Below, in pieces: positions 24,019 through 33,722 of a DNA stretch of 64,000 nt. How positions within the stretch are numbered: position 1 is the stretch's first letter; every line of letters begins with the position of its first letter. The notes beneath the pieces are model-generated. The model had not been told where the DNA came from. It did no database searches and worked only from the letters and a program-made list of their open reading frames with translations. Origin of the DNA: Pectobacterium parmentieri (GTDB taxonomy: Bacteria; Pseudomonadota; Gammaproteobacteria; Enterobacterales; Enterobacteriaceae); assembly GCF_001742145.1 (NCBI RefSeq), contig NZ_CP015749.1, forward strand, positions 1,364,001-1,428,000. The letters run 5' to 3'. The position numbers and the translations under genes were made by a program.

Positions 24019-25695
24019 ATGATCAAAAATCCCATTTTTAAAGGATTCAATCCCGATCCGTCTATTTGTCGCTGTAATAATGATTATTACGTTGCTGTTT
24101 CTTCTTTTGAATGGTTTCCCGGAATACCGATTTACCATTCTACCGACTTAAAAAACTGGACGTTGCATACCCATATTTTAAATGATGAAAAGAAAGTTGA
24201 TTTAACTCGACTGCCTTCAGCAAAGGGAATTTGGGCACCATGCCTCACCTGGTGTGAAGAAGAACAGCTTTTTTACGTCATTTACGGCGTTATGAACTCG
24301 ATGCATGGTCGATATTTCGATGTAGACAATTATCTGATTACGGCACCGGACATTACGGGTCCCTGGAGCGAGCCTGTCTATTTGCATTCTGGTGGTTATG
24401 ATGCCTCCATTTTGCATGACGATGACGGGCGGAAATGGATTGTCGCTGTCGATTGGGAAACGCGTGATGGCTACAATGGCGCGATTTCTCTGGTGGAATA
24501 TTCGCCAGAAACGCAAGCCATCATCGGTTATCCGAAAAGGATCTGGTCGGGTATGACGGGGATTGGTGCAGAAGGACCGCATCTGACAAAACGAGGCCAT
24601 TATTATTATCTGATGTGTGCGGAGGGCGGCACGGGCTACGGGCATTGTGTGACGATGGCGCGAGCGGAACAGGTCTGGGGGCCTTATGAAAGCGATGCGG
24701 GTAACCCAATTCTCACGTCGGTGAATCCGGCGCTATTTGAAAAAAATAACGCGGAATATGAGAAGCCCGATTTTTCGATTTTAGGCGTGAAAGACTATCT
24801 GCGGCCGGAGTGTTTTAACCCAGAGGTGAAAATACAAAAGGCGGGTCATGGTAGCTATGTCGAAACGCCAGAAGGAGAGGTGTATTTGGTCCATCTCTGC
24901 GCGCGGCCTTTTCGTCCAGAGTTATGCTGCCCCTTAGGGCGCGAATCGGCAATACAGAAAATGCGCTGGACGACAGAGGGGTGGATGCGGTTGGAAGGGG
25001 ATGACAACATGGCGAAAGCCGTGGTCGAACCGAGCGCCTTACCTGAATCGCCGTCAGTCGTAACGCCTGCGCGCGACGACTTTAATGATGATACGCTCGC
25101 ACTGCATTACTACGCTCCGCGAATTCATCCTAATTCATTTACCGACCTGACAAACCGGGCCAGCTATGTTTGTTTACGCGGGCAGGAATCGCTCAGTTCC
25201 ACGAATAAAGTCAGCTTACTGGCCAGAAAGTTAACCTCTGTTTATACGACAGTGAAAACTAAAATGTGCTTTACCCCAGAGGTGTTCCAGCATAGTGCAG
25301 GACTGGTGTTGTACTACGACAATATGAACTACCTCTATTTACAAAAGCACTATGACGAAGAACATCGGTGTGCGGCACTTTCCGTTATTCACATGGAAAA
25401 TGGCGCGAAGCGGGAAGACTGGCATGCCAGCGCTCGGCTTAATGCCGACGCGGTGTATTTACGGCTGACGATTGAAGGGCGGTCGATTTCCTTCGGCTGG
25501 TCGTATGACGATGTACATTATCAATCGGTCGGGAATGTTTACGAAACGATCAAGTTTTCGGATGAATACAGCCAACATGGCGAGTTTACGGGGACGTTTG
25601 TTGGGATCGCCTGTGTAGACAGCGTGTTGCATCAGCATACTGCTGCGTTTGATTTCTTCGATTATCAGGCGGATGAAATCCGAGATGTTGAATAA
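24019..25695 (+). CDS. xynB: beta-xylosidase, glycoside hydrolase family 43
   Basis: 558 residues without a signal peptide, hence cytoplasmic. The N-terminal five-bladed propeller carries the GH43 catalytic set: NPDPSICR (base Asp), DASILHDDDGRKW (pKa-modulating Asp) and GIGAEGPHLTKR (acid Glu). The C-terminal half is the GH43-type beta-sandwich (about residue 340 on). Length and order match XynB-type beta-xylosidases that cleave xylobiose or short xylo-oligomers taken up by the adjacent symporter. The start follows AACGGAG. This is the last gene of the module; 206 bp separate it from the urea operon. Confidence 0.93.
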   Translation: MIKNPIFKGFNPDPSICRCNNDYYVAVSSFEWFPGIPIYHSTDLKNWTLHTHILNDEKKVDLTRLPSAKGIWAPCLTWCEEEQLFYVIYGVMNSMHGRYFDVDNYLITAPDITGPWSEPVYLHSGGYDASILHDDDGRKWIVAVDWETRDGYNGAISLVEYSPETQAIIGYPKRIWSGMTGIGAEGPHLTKRGHYYYLMCAEGGTGYGHCVTMARAEQVWGPYESDAGNPILTSVNPALFEKNNAEYEKPDFSILGVKDYLRPECFNPEVKIQKAGHGSYVETPEGEVYLVHLCARPFRPELCCPLGRESAIQKMRWTTEGWMRLEGDDNMAKAVVEPSALPESPSVVTPARDDFNDDTLALHYYAPRIHPNSFTDLTNRASYVCLRGQESLSSTNKVSLLARKLTSVYTTVKTKMCFTPEVFQHSAGLVLYYDNMNYLYLQKHYDEEHRCAALSVIHMENGAKREDWHASARLNADAVYLRLTIEGRSISFGWSYDDVHYQSVGNVYETIKFSDEYSQHGEFTGTFVGIACVDSVLHQHTAAFDFFDYQADEIRDVE

Positions 25696-25843
25696 ATCAC
25701 GTCAGAGATAAACGCGGCAGTCGCGTATTTTCCGCGAGTTAAGCCATAACAACCGTGCTCTGTGATGGCGCACGATTGTTCCTTTTCTGTGCATGCTAAT
25801 GAAATGAACTCATTTAATTACATATAAATCAATAGAGTAAAAA

Positions 25844-25860
25844 CTGGCATAGTTTTCGCT
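25844..25860 (+). promoter_or_regulatory. sigma-54 (RpoN) promoter of the urea operon
   Basis: CTGGCATAGTTTTCGCT fits the -24/-12 consensus (YTGGCAC-N5-TTGCW), with GG at 25846-25847 and GC at 25858-25859 separated by exactly 10 bases. Transcription would start near 25871, about 30 nt before the atzF ATG. This implies NtrC-type nitrogen control. Confidence 0.75.
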
Positions 25861-25900
25861 TTAGTGAATTCAATCTTGTATACCAGATGGGATTCACACT

Positions 25901-27703
25901 ATGCCAAGAATGACGGGATTCACGCTTCAGGAATGGAAACAGCATTACCAACAGCAGGCCGATAGCGTTGGCGAGACGTTAAGTTCACTGCTTGCTAGCC
26001 TGTCGGCGGACGATCCGGCGTGGATCGTGCTGGCGACACCTGAGCTGATTGAGGTGCAGATCGCGGCGCTATTACCGCGATATCGTGAAAACCCAGACGC
26101 GCTGCCGCTGTTTGGCGTTCCCTTCGCTGTCAAAGACAATATTGATGTTGCAGGCTGGCCGACGAGCGCGGCGTGTCCGGCATTCACCTATCTGGCCGAC
26201 AAGGATGCGATTGCCGTTGCCAAATTAAAAGCGGCAGGGGCCATTGTCATTGGTAAAACCAATCTCGACCAGTTTGCCACTGGGCTAGTCGGTACGCGCT
26301 CACCGTTTGGCGCAGTGCCGAACACCTTTAATACGGACTATATCAGCGGCGGTTCCAGTTCAGGATCGGCTTCGGTAGTCGCGCGTGGACTGGTGGCGTT
26401 TGCGTTGGGTACCGACACCGCCGGATCGGGGCGTGTTCCCGCAGGTTTTAACAATATCGTCGGTCTGAAGCCGACCAAAGGGTGGCTATCGGCAAGCGGC
26501 GTTGTACCGGCTTGTCGTCTGAATGACACCATCTCCGTGTTCGCGTTAACGGTCGAAGATGCGTTTACCGTCGCGGAACTGGCTGGCGGATACGATGCAA
26601 CAGATGCTTACTCGCGCCGCCATCCGGGGAGTGCGCCTGCCGCACTGCCAACCGCACCGCGTTTTGCTATCCCCAGCGATCCGACCTTTTTTGCCGATGC
26701 CACCGCACAGGCAGCCTGGCAGCACGCGCTGGCCGAAGTTGAAGCGACGGGTGCGACGCTGCACCCTATCGATTTCAGTGTATTCACGCAGTTGGCAGAG
26801 CAACTTTACCAAGGCCCTTGGGTGGCAGAGCGCACGGTGGCTGTTGGTGACATGCTACGGCAGCCAGAAAGTATGGATCCGGTGGTGCACGGTATTGTGG
26901 CGAGCGGCGAGCGTTTCAGTGCGGTAGAGGCTTTCAAAGCCGAATACCTACGGGCTGAACTGGCACGTCAAATCCAACAGACGCTGGCCGCGTTCGATGC
27001 GTTAGTTGTACCGACCTCGCCGACCATCCACACGCTTGAGGCGATGAAGCAGGAACCGGTGCGCTACAACTCTCAGTTGGGAACCTACACCAACTTTACC
27101 AATCTGGCCGACCTCTCGGCGCTGGCATTGCCTGCCCCTTTCCGTGCCGACGGCTTGCCCGCAGGTATCACACTGATTGCACCCGCCTGGCACGACCGTG
27201 CGTTAGCGAGTTTTGGTCTGCGCTGGCAGGCACAACTGGCGCTCACGCTGGGCGCAACCGGAAAACCGCTGCCTGCCAGACCGGCCACATTACTACCTTC
27301 CGCATTGCACGTTCGTCTCGCCGTTGTCGGCGCACATCTAACGGGCATGCCGCTGAACCATCAACTGATCAACCGGGATGCGGTATGGATAGAAGAGACG
27401 CATACGGCGGGAAACTATCGTCTTTATGCGTTGGCGAATACGCAACCGGCTAAGCCCGGTTTAGCGAAAAGCGCCGATGGCGCGGCGATTGTCGTCGAAC
27501 TGTGGGACATCCCGCTGGCACGTTTTGGTGAGTTTGTCGCAGAGATTCCCGCGCCGTTGGGAATTGGCACGCTGACGTTAGCGGACGGGCGACAGGTTAA
27601 AGGTTTTATCTGTGAACCGACTGCGCTGAGCGACGCCGTGGATATCACGGAGTTCGGTGGCTGGCGCAACTGGCTTACCCGTCAGGAGGCGTCTCATGTT
27701 TAA
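25901..27703 (+). CDS. atzF: allophanate hydrolase
   Basis: 600 residues. The N-terminal amidase-signature domain (about 1-440) has the Ser-cisSer-Lys triad: Lys in FAVKDNIDVAG, then GGSSSGSASVV and TDTAGSGRVPAGFNN. The C-terminal gamma-glutamylcyclotransferase-like domain contains VVGAHLTGMPLNHQL. It splits allophanate to two CO2 and two NH3, the second step of ATP-dependent urea breakdown. It overlaps the urea carboxylase start by 8 nt, so the two are translationally coupled. As first gene of the operon it lies directly behind the sigma-54 promoter. Confidence 0.95.
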   Translation: MPRMTGFTLQEWKQHYQQQADSVGETLSSLLASLSADDPAWIVLATPELIEVQIAALLPRYRENPDALPLFGVPFAVKDNIDVAGWPTSAACPAFTYLADKDAIAVAKLKAAGAIVIGKTNLDQFATGLVGTRSPFGAVPNTFNTDYISGGSSSGSASVVARGLVAFALGTDTAGSGRVPAGFNNIVGLKPTKGWLSASGVVPACRLNDTISVFALTVEDAFTVAELAGGYDATDAYSRRHPGSAPAALPTAPRFAIPSDPTFFADATAQAAWQHALAEVEATGATLHPIDFSVFTQLAEQLYQGPWVAERTVAVGDMLRQPESMDPVVHGIVASGERFSAVEAFKAEYLRAELARQIQQTLAAFDALVVPTSPTIHTLEAMKQEPVRYNSQLGTYTNFTNLADLSALALPAPFRADGLPAGITLIAPAWHDRALASFGLRWQAQLALTLGATGKPLPARPATLLPSALHVRLAVVGAHLTGMPLNHQLINRDAVWIEETHTAGNYRLYALANTQPAKPGLAKSADGAAIVVELWDIPLARFGEFVAEIPAPLGIGTLTLADGRQVKGFICEPTALSDAVDITEFGGWRNWLTRQEASHV

Positions 27704-30700
27704 GACCGTACTGATTGCTAACCGCGGTGAGATCGCCTGCCGCGCGATTCGCACGCTGAAGCGCTTGGGGATTACCAGCGTGGCGATATATTCCGATGCG
27801 GATAAAAACGCGCAGCATGTGAAAGACGCCGATATCGCCGTATCGATTGGCGGGGAAAAGGCCAGCGACAGCTATCTGTGTATCGATAAAGTGCTTTCGG
27901 CAGCACAACAGACGGGGGCCGAAGCGATCTGGCCGGGCTACGGTTTTCTATCCGAAAGCCTGCCGTTTGCCGCCGCGTGTGAAAAAGCGGGTATCGCGTT
28001 TGTTGGGCCAACGGCGCAGCAAATTGGCGAGTTTGGCCTGAAGCACCGCGCTCGTGAATTGGCTGCCGCCGCTGGTGTGCCGATGACACCGGGAACGCCG
28101 CTGTTGGCCTCACTGGAGGAAGCACGGGTCGCGGCAGAGGAGATCGGCTATCCGGTCATGCTGAAAAGTACCGCCGGTGGCGGGGGGATTGGCCTGACGC
28201 GCTGTGCGGATACCGCCGCACTTCACGCGGCGTGGGAGAGCGTGCGCCGGTTGGGCGAGCAGTTCTTTAGCGATTCCGGCGTATTTCTCGAACGCTGCAT
28301 CGATCGGGCCCGGCATGTAGAAGTACAGATTTTTGGCGATGGCAAAGGCCGCGTGGTAGCGCTGGGCGAACGTGATTGTTCATTGCAGCGGCGTAACCAG
28401 AAAGTGGTGGAAGAAACGCCCGCACCGCATTTGCCGGACGCTACACGCGCGGCGCTACTGGCTTCGGCGGTAAAACTTGGTGAACTGGTCAACTACCGCA
28501 GCGCGGGGACGGTGGAATTTATCTACGACGCCGAACGGGATGCATTCTTTTTCCTCGAAGTGAATACCCGTTTACAGGTTGAACATCCGGTGACGGAGTG
28601 TGTTACCGGGCTGGATTTGGTCGAATGCATGCTGCGCGTTGCGGCAGATGAACCGCTGGATTGGGCGCAGTTCGCACAACTCCGGCGTGGCGCGGCGATT
28701 GAAGTGCGTATTTATGCGGAAGATCCGCTGAAAAACTTCCAGCCCAGTCCCGGCGTACTGACCGAAGTGGCGTTTCCTGATGACGTGCGGGTTGACGGCT
28801 GGGTGAGCACCGGCACCGAGGTGTCGACATATTACGATCCGATGATCGCCAAACTGATCGTTCATGAGGAAACCCGTGAACTGGCGCTGGAGAAGATGCA
28901 GCAGGCGCTGAACGCTACACGCTTGCACGGTATTGCCACCAATCTGGATTATCTGCGCCAGATTATCACCACCGACGCGTTCCGTAGTGGAACGGTATGG
29001 ACGCGGATGCTCGATAGCTTTACGCCGTCTGCGTCAGTGATTGAAGTGATTCACCCCGGTACCTGGAGCAGCGTGCAGGATTATCCTGGGCGGCTCGGCT
29101 ATTGGGATATCGGCGTGCCACCGTCCGGTCCGATGGATGATTTCGCGTTCCGGTTGGCGAATCGCATCGTAGGTAACGATGCGGCAGCGGCAGGGCTGGA
29201 ATTTACGCTACAAGGGCCGACGCTGCGTTTCCACAGTACAGCGGTGATTGCGCTGACGGGGGCTGACTGCCCGGCCATGTTGGATGGTGACATCGTACCC
29301 TATTGGCAGCCCGTTACGATCATGGCTGGGCAAACGCTGACGCTGGGGCGTGCGCAGTCTGGCTGCCGCACTTATTTGGCGGTACGCAACGGCATTGATG
29401 TGCCGCAATATCTCGGCAGCCGTTCGACTTTCGCACTCGGAGAATTTGGCGGTCATGCAGGAAGAACGTTGCGCGTGGCGGATATGCTGGCGATTTCGCA
29501 ACCCACATTGCCAGCCTGCACCACGCCCGCGCCAGTGAGCGCCCCGCAGGCCGTGGATACCGCGCTGATCCCACAGTATGGCAACGACTGGCGGATTGGC
29601 GTGCTCTACGGCCCGCATGGTGCACCGGATTTCTTTACCCACGCGGCGATCGACGAATTTTTCGCGGCGGAATGGCAGGTGCATTACAACTCGAACCGAT
29701 TGGGCGTGCGTCTGGTGGGACCAAAACCAAGCTGGACGCGGGCGAACGGCGGCGAAGCTGGCTTACATCCCTCTAACGTTCACGATTGCGAGTACGCCAT
29801 CGGCGCGGTGAATTTTACCGGCGACTTCCCGGTGATCCTCACGCGAGATGGGCCGAGTCTGGGCGGGTTTGTCTGCCCGGTCACGATTGCCAAAGCGGAA
29901 CTGTGGAAAGTCGGTCAGGTGAAACCGGGCGATCGTATCCGTTTTCATCCCATCAGCGCAGAGGAGGCACTGGCGCTGGAACAGGCGCAGTCTGCCTGCG
30001 TGTCCACGTTGGGCGTAGCTCACGCGCCTGCCTTTGATGTTCCCTCGTTGGCGACGACAGAACATGGTTCCGCCACGGTGCTGGCTGCCGTGCAGGCCAC
30101 GACGACCACGCCAGCCGCCGTTTACCGTCAGGCAGGTGATAACTACATTCTGATCGAATACGGTGAGAACGTGTTGGATCTGGCGCTGCGGCTGCGTATT
30201 CATTTGCTGATGGTTGCCATTCGTGCTTCTGAGACGGTAGGAATAGAGGAACTGTCACCTGGTGTGCGTTCGCTACAGGTGCGTTATGACAGCCGAATTC
30301 TCCGCCAGCGTGCACTACTGGATGTGTTACTGCATCTGGAAAGCCAGCTCGGTGACGTCAGCCAGATGACCGTGCCGTCGCGCATCGTCCATTTGCCGAT
30401 GGCGTTTGAAGATAGCGCCACGCTCGGTGCGGTTGAACGCTACCGTGAAACGGTACGCGCCCGTGCGCCCTGGCTGCCGAATAACGTCGATTTCATTCAG
30501 CGTATTAACGGCTTATCGAGCCGTGATGATGTGCGCGACATCATTTTTGATGCCAGCTACCTGATTCTGGGACTGGGCGACGTTTATCTCGGCGCGCCCT
30601 GTGCGGTGCCGGTCGATCCACGCCACCGTTTGCTGAGTTCCAAATACAACCCTGCGCGCACCTTCACTGCCGAAGGCACGGTCGGCATCGGTGGTATGTA

Positions 30701-31310
30701 CATGTGCATCTATGGCATGGATTCGCCGGGCGGCTATCAATTAGTGGGACGCACGCTGCCGATCTGGAACAAATTCCTCAAAAACGATCAGTTCATCACC
30801 GATGAACCGTGGCTGCTGCGCTTCTTCGATCAGGTGCGGTTTTATCCGGTCAGCGAAGGCGAATTGACGACGCTGCGTGAGGATTTCCGCGAAGGCCGCG
30901 CCGCGATCCACATCGAAGAAACCACGTTTGATTTCGCTGAACACACGCGTTTTCTGACCGAACAGGCCGACGATATCGCCGCGTTTCGTCAGCGTCAGGC
31001 ATCTGCATTTGAAACCGAAGTGGCGCTGTGGCAGCAGGAGGAGGACAGCACGCCGCAGGAGGACATTTTAATCACGCCTGTAGAAAACGACGAAGACGCT
31101 TTTCAGGTCAGTGCGGACATGAACGGCAATATCTGGAAAGTACTGGTGAATGTCGGCGATGCCATTGAAGCCGGACAGCCGCTGATCATCGTTGAAGCCA
31201 TGAAAATGGAACTGACGATTAGCGCGCCGCAGTCTGGCCGAGTGAAACGCATCGGCTGCCAGCCGGGGCGACCAGTCAGGCCCGGTGATGCCTTACTGTG
31301 GCTTGAATAA
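27696..31310 (+). CDS. uca: urea carboxylase (biotin-dependent)
   Basis: 1204 residues. The biotin carboxylase part (about 1-450) has the ATP-grasp loop STAGGGGIGLTRC and FFFLEVNTRLQVEHPVTE. The central KipA/KipI-like carboxyltransferase halves follow (GSRSTFALGEFGGHAGR, LGLGDVYLGAPCAVPVDPRH). The C-terminal biotinyl domain has the lysine motif EAMKME. It carboxylates urea to allophanate using ATP and bicarbonate. The ATG at 27696 has CAGGAGG upstream; an extension to a GTG at 27657 is inside atzF and rejected. Together with AtzF it forms the urea amidolyase system that replaces urease here. Confidence 0.96.
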   Translation: MFKTVLIANRGEIACRAIRTLKRLGITSVAIYSDADKNAQHVKDADIAVSIGGEKASDSYLCIDKVLSAAQQTGAEAIWPGYGFLSESLPFAAACEKAGIAFVGPTAQQIGEFGLKHRARELAAAAGVPMTPGTPLLASLEEARVAAEEIGYPVMLKSTAGGGGIGLTRCADTAALHAAWESVRRLGEQFFSDSGVFLERCIDRARHVEVQIFGDGKGRVVALGERDCSLQRRNQKVVEETPAPHLPDATRAALLASAVKLGELVNYRSAGTVEFIYDAERDAFFFLEVNTRLQVEHPVTECVTGLDLVECMLRVAADEPLDWAQFAQLRRGAAIEVRIYAEDPLKNFQPSPGVLTEVAFPDDVRVDGWVSTGTEVSTYYDPMIAKLIVHEETRELALEKMQQALNATRLHGIATNLDYLRQIITTDAFRSGTVWTRMLDSFTPSASVIEVIHPGTWSSVQDYPGRLGYWDIGVPPSGPMDDFAFRLANRIVGNDAAAAGLEFTLQGPTLRFHSTAVIALTGADCPAMLDGDIVPYWQPVTIMAGQTLTLGRAQSGCRTYLAVRNGIDVPQYLGSRSTFALGEFGGHAGRTLRVADMLAISQPTLPACTTPAPVSAPQAVDTALIPQYGNDWRIGVLYGPHGAPDFFTHAAIDEFFAAEWQVHYNSNRLGVRLVGPKPSWTRANGGEAGLHPSNVHDCEYAIGAVNFTGDFPVILTRDGPSLGGFVCPVTIAKAELWKVGQVKPGDRIRFHPISAEEALALEQAQSACVSTLGVAHAPAFDVPSLATTEHGSATVLAAVQATTTTPAAVYRQAGDNYILIEYGENVLDLALRLRIHLLMVAIRASETVGIEELSPGVRSLQVRYDSRILRQRALLDVLLHLESQLGDVSQMTVPSRIVHLPMAFEDSATLGAVERYRETVRARAPWLPNNVDFIQRINGLSSRDDVRDIIFDASYLILGLGDVYLGAPCAVPVDPRHRLLSSKYNPARTFTAEGTVGIGGMYMCIYGMDSPGGYQLVGRTLPIWNKFLKNDQFITDEPWLLRFFDQVRFYPVSEGELTTLREDFREGRAAIHIEETTFDFAEHTRFLTEQADDIAAFRQRQASAFETEVALWQQEEDSTPQEDILITPVENDEDAFQVSADMNGNIWKVLVNVGDAIEAGQPLIIVEAMKMELTISAPQSGRVKRIGCQPGRPVRPGDALLWLE

Positions 31311-31346
31311 AGGACTGGCTGAAATAAACGGCGGGACGGAGAAACG

Positions 31347-32120
31347 ATGCGAACAGGCACACAGAAAAGCAGCAAAGATCGCCCGGAAGCGCTGGCGGCA
31401 CGGGTGTATCAAACGCTGAAAAACGACATTTTCGATTTTCGCCTCATGCCGGGCGATCGCTTTAGTGAAAATGAGATTGCCGAGCGGATGTCGGTTAGCC
31501 GCACGCCAGTGCGTCAGGCGCTGTTCTGGCTGGAGCAGGAAGGATATGTCGAAGTGTATTTCCGCAGCGGCTGGCAGGTTCGCCCATTTGATTTCGCTTA
31601 TTTTGAGGAACTGTATGACTTCCGCATTGTGCTGGAGCGCGAAGCCATTCGCCGGCTGTGCGGGATGCCGCCAGGCCGTTGCGCGGAGTTACTGGCTGAC
31701 CTGAAACGCTTCTGGATTGAAGAATCACGTCTTGATGACGGCAAGATCGTATCCCGTTACGACGAAGCCTTTCATCGGGGGCTAGTTGCGGCGGCGGGCA
31801 ATAGCGAAATGGCGCGCGTTCACGGTGAACTGACGGAGAAAATTCGCATTATTCGCCGCCTTGACTTCACCCGTGAGGATCGCATCGATGCGACCTATAA
31901 AGAGCACGCCCAGATTTTGCTGACGATATTGCAGCAACACACTGAGGAGGCGCAGCGCATTCTCACCGACCATATTGCCGTTAGTAAGGCCGAAGTCAGG
32001 AAGATCACCTTGCATATGCTACAGCAGGCGCGGCCTCAATCTACTTCAACGCAATCCGCCTCACCTGATGCATCACACGATTCCATTCTCACTCAACATG
32101 ACTTAAGGGCTAATAAATGA
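31347..32120 (+). CDS. GntR-family regulator within the urea operon
   Basis: 257 residues. The N-terminal winged helix contains YQTLKNDIFDFRLMPGDRFS and NEIAERMSVSRTPVRQALFW. The C-terminal FCD domain has DEAFHRGLVAAAGN and YKEHAQILLTILQ as ligand/metal-binding segments. It sits between uca and urtA, 36 nt after uca, and overlaps urtA by 4 nt (ATGA), so it is cotranscribed. It probably tunes the operon in response to urea or a related metabolite, in addition to the RpoN-dependent promoter; this is inferred from position. Confidence 0.88.
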   Translation: MRTGTQKSSKDRPEALAARVYQTLKNDIFDFRLMPGDRFSENEIAERMSVSRTPVRQALFWLEQEGYVEVYFRSGWQVRPFDFAYFEELYDFRIVLEREAIRRLCGMPPGRCAELLADLKRFWIEESRLDDGKIVSRYDEAFHRGLVAAAGNSEMARVHGELTEKIRIIRRLDFTREDRIDATYKEHAQILLTILQQHTEEAQRILTDHIAVSKAEVRKITLHMLQQARPQSTSTQSASPDASHDSILTQHDLRANK

Positions 32121-33385
32121 AAAGACGTTCATTGCTAAAAGTTTTTGCGCTTTCCGCGACGGTAGTGGGTATGGGGCTAACCTGGAGCGTGCAGGCGGCG
32201 GACACCATCAAAGTCGGCATTATGCATTCACTGTCCGGCACAATGGCGATTTCGGAAACGCCACTGAAGGATGTGGCGCTGATGGCTATTGATGAAATCA
32301 ACGCCAAAGGCGGCGTGCTCGGTAAAAAGCTAGAACCGGTCGTGGTCGATCCCGCGTCAAACTGGCCGCTGTTTGCCGAAAAAGCGCGTCAGTTGCTGAC
32401 GCAGGATAAAGCGGCGGTGGTGTTTGGCTGCTGGACATCGGTGTCGCGTAAGTCGGTGCTGCCCGTGTTTGAAGAGCTAAACGGTTTGCTGTTCTACCCG
32501 GTGCAGTATGAGGGAGAAGAGATGTCGCCAAACGTGTTCTATACCGGTGCGGCACCCAATCAGCAGGCGATCCCAGCGGTGGAATACCTGATGAGCGAAG
32601 ACGGCGGGGCAGCGAAGCGTTTCTTCCTGCTGGGGACCGATTATGTGTATCCGCGTACCACCAACAAGATCCTGCGCGCGTTCCTGCATTCCAAAGGCGT
32701 GCAGGACAAGGATATCGAGGAGGTTTATACACCGTTCGGCCATAGCGATTATCAGACCATCGTTTCCAACATTAAGAAATTCTCAACGGGCGGTAAGACC
32801 GCAGTGGTTTCTACCATCAACGGCGATTCCAACGTGCCGTTCTATAAAGAGCTGGCTAATCAGGGTATCAAAGCGACCGACGTGCCTGTTATCGCGTTCT
32901 CGGTCGGCGAAGAGGAACTGCGCGGTATTGATACCAAACCGCTGGTCGGTCATTTAGCCGCGTGGAACTACTTTGAATCGGTAGATAACCCAACCAATGC
33001 CGATTTCGTAGAAGCCTACAAAGCCTATGCCAAAGCGAAAAACCTGCCGAATGCGGGGACGGTGGTGACTAATGACCCGATGGAAGCGACCTATGTTGGT
33101 ATTCACATGTGGGCGCAGGCGGCAGAGAAAGCGGGTACCACGGACGTGGATAAAGTACGCGTTGCAATGGCGGGTCAAACTTTTGCCGCACCGGATGGCT
33201 TTACGCTGACGATGGACAGCACCAACCATCATTTGCATAAACCCGTGATGATTGGCGAAATTGAGGAAAACGGTCAATTCAACGTGGTCTGGCAAACTGA
33301 TAAACCGGTGCGCGCCCAGCCGTGGAGCCCGTACATCGCCGGTAATGATAAGAAGCCCGATCATCCAATCAAAGCCGCACAGTAA
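32117..33385 (+). CDS. urtA: urea ABC transporter, periplasmic binding protein
   Basis: 422 residues. The N-terminal export signal MKRRSLLKVFALSATVVGMG has twin arginines and resembles a Tat signal. The body is a type 1 periplasmic-binding fold of the UrtA/AmiC type: IKVGIMHSLSGTMAISETPL, CWTSVSRKSVLPVFEE, GLLFYPVQYEGEEMSPNVFY and FFLLGTDYVYPRTTNKI. These are hallmarks of UrtA, which binds urea. It starts inside the end of the GntR gene. A 338-nt gap with hairpins separates it from urtB. Confidence 0.95.
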   Translation: MKRRSLLKVFALSATVVGMGLTWSVQAADTIKVGIMHSLSGTMAISETPLKDVALMAIDEINAKGGVLGKKLEPVVVDPASNWPLFAEKARQLLTQDKAAVVFGCWTSVSRKSVLPVFEELNGLLFYPVQYEGEEMSPNVFYTGAAPNQQAIPAVEYLMSEDGGAAKRFFLLGTDYVYPRTTNKILRAFLHSKGVQDKDIEEVYTPFGHSDYQTIVSNIKKFSTGGKTAVVSTINGDSNVPFYKELANQGIKATDVPVIAFSVGEEELRGIDTKPLVGHLAAWNYFESVDNPTNADFVEAYKAYAKAKNLPNAGTVVTNDPMEATYVGIHMWAQAAEKAGTTDVDKVRVAMAGQTFAAPDGFTLTMDSTNHHLHKPVMIGEIEENGQFNVVWQTDKPVRAQPWSPYIAGNDKKPDHPIKAAQ

Positions 33386-33482
33386 ATTTGAGTTTCAGGT
33401 CTTAACCATTTTGTTATCTGGCGTAAAAAATTATGCATCGGTGAGTATGACCGCCGAGTGAGCGGCATGGATGCCGCGAGAG

Positions 33483-33610
33483 TCAGTGCCGCGTCGGGAA
33501 CGCGTCACTGGCGGCTCGATTAGCGGTCATAAACATCGATGGCACCGCGTAGCGGCATAATTTAGCCGGAAGCCTGGGTTCGCAGGGCGGCGGCGATTGA
33601 GCGCCCTGCG
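33483..33610 (+). other. hairpins in the urtA-urtB spacer
   Basis: Two stems lie in this gap: CAGTG-C-CGCGT...ACGCG-T-CACTG near 33484-33512, and CGCAGGGCG (33581-33589) with CGCCCTGCG (33602-33610). No T-run follows. They may stabilise the urtA message or reduce read-through, giving more binding protein than permease. The rest of 33386-33722 holds nothing recognisable. Confidence 0.45.
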
Positions 33611-33722
33611 TCGGGCGCGTATGCGGTATGCATATGAATGGCGGCGTTATAGCGCACGAAATGCTCACAGTGCCAGCATAAAGGTATGGCTGTGAGACTG
33701 TTGGATATAGAAGGCAAAATAA

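Noticed and set aside
25757..25775. NtrC binding site upstream of the sigma-54 promoter
   Set aside because: GTGC-N11-GCAC is a palindrome, but the known NtrC site has the reverse orientation (GCAC...GTGC). NtrC control is inferred only from the promoter type.
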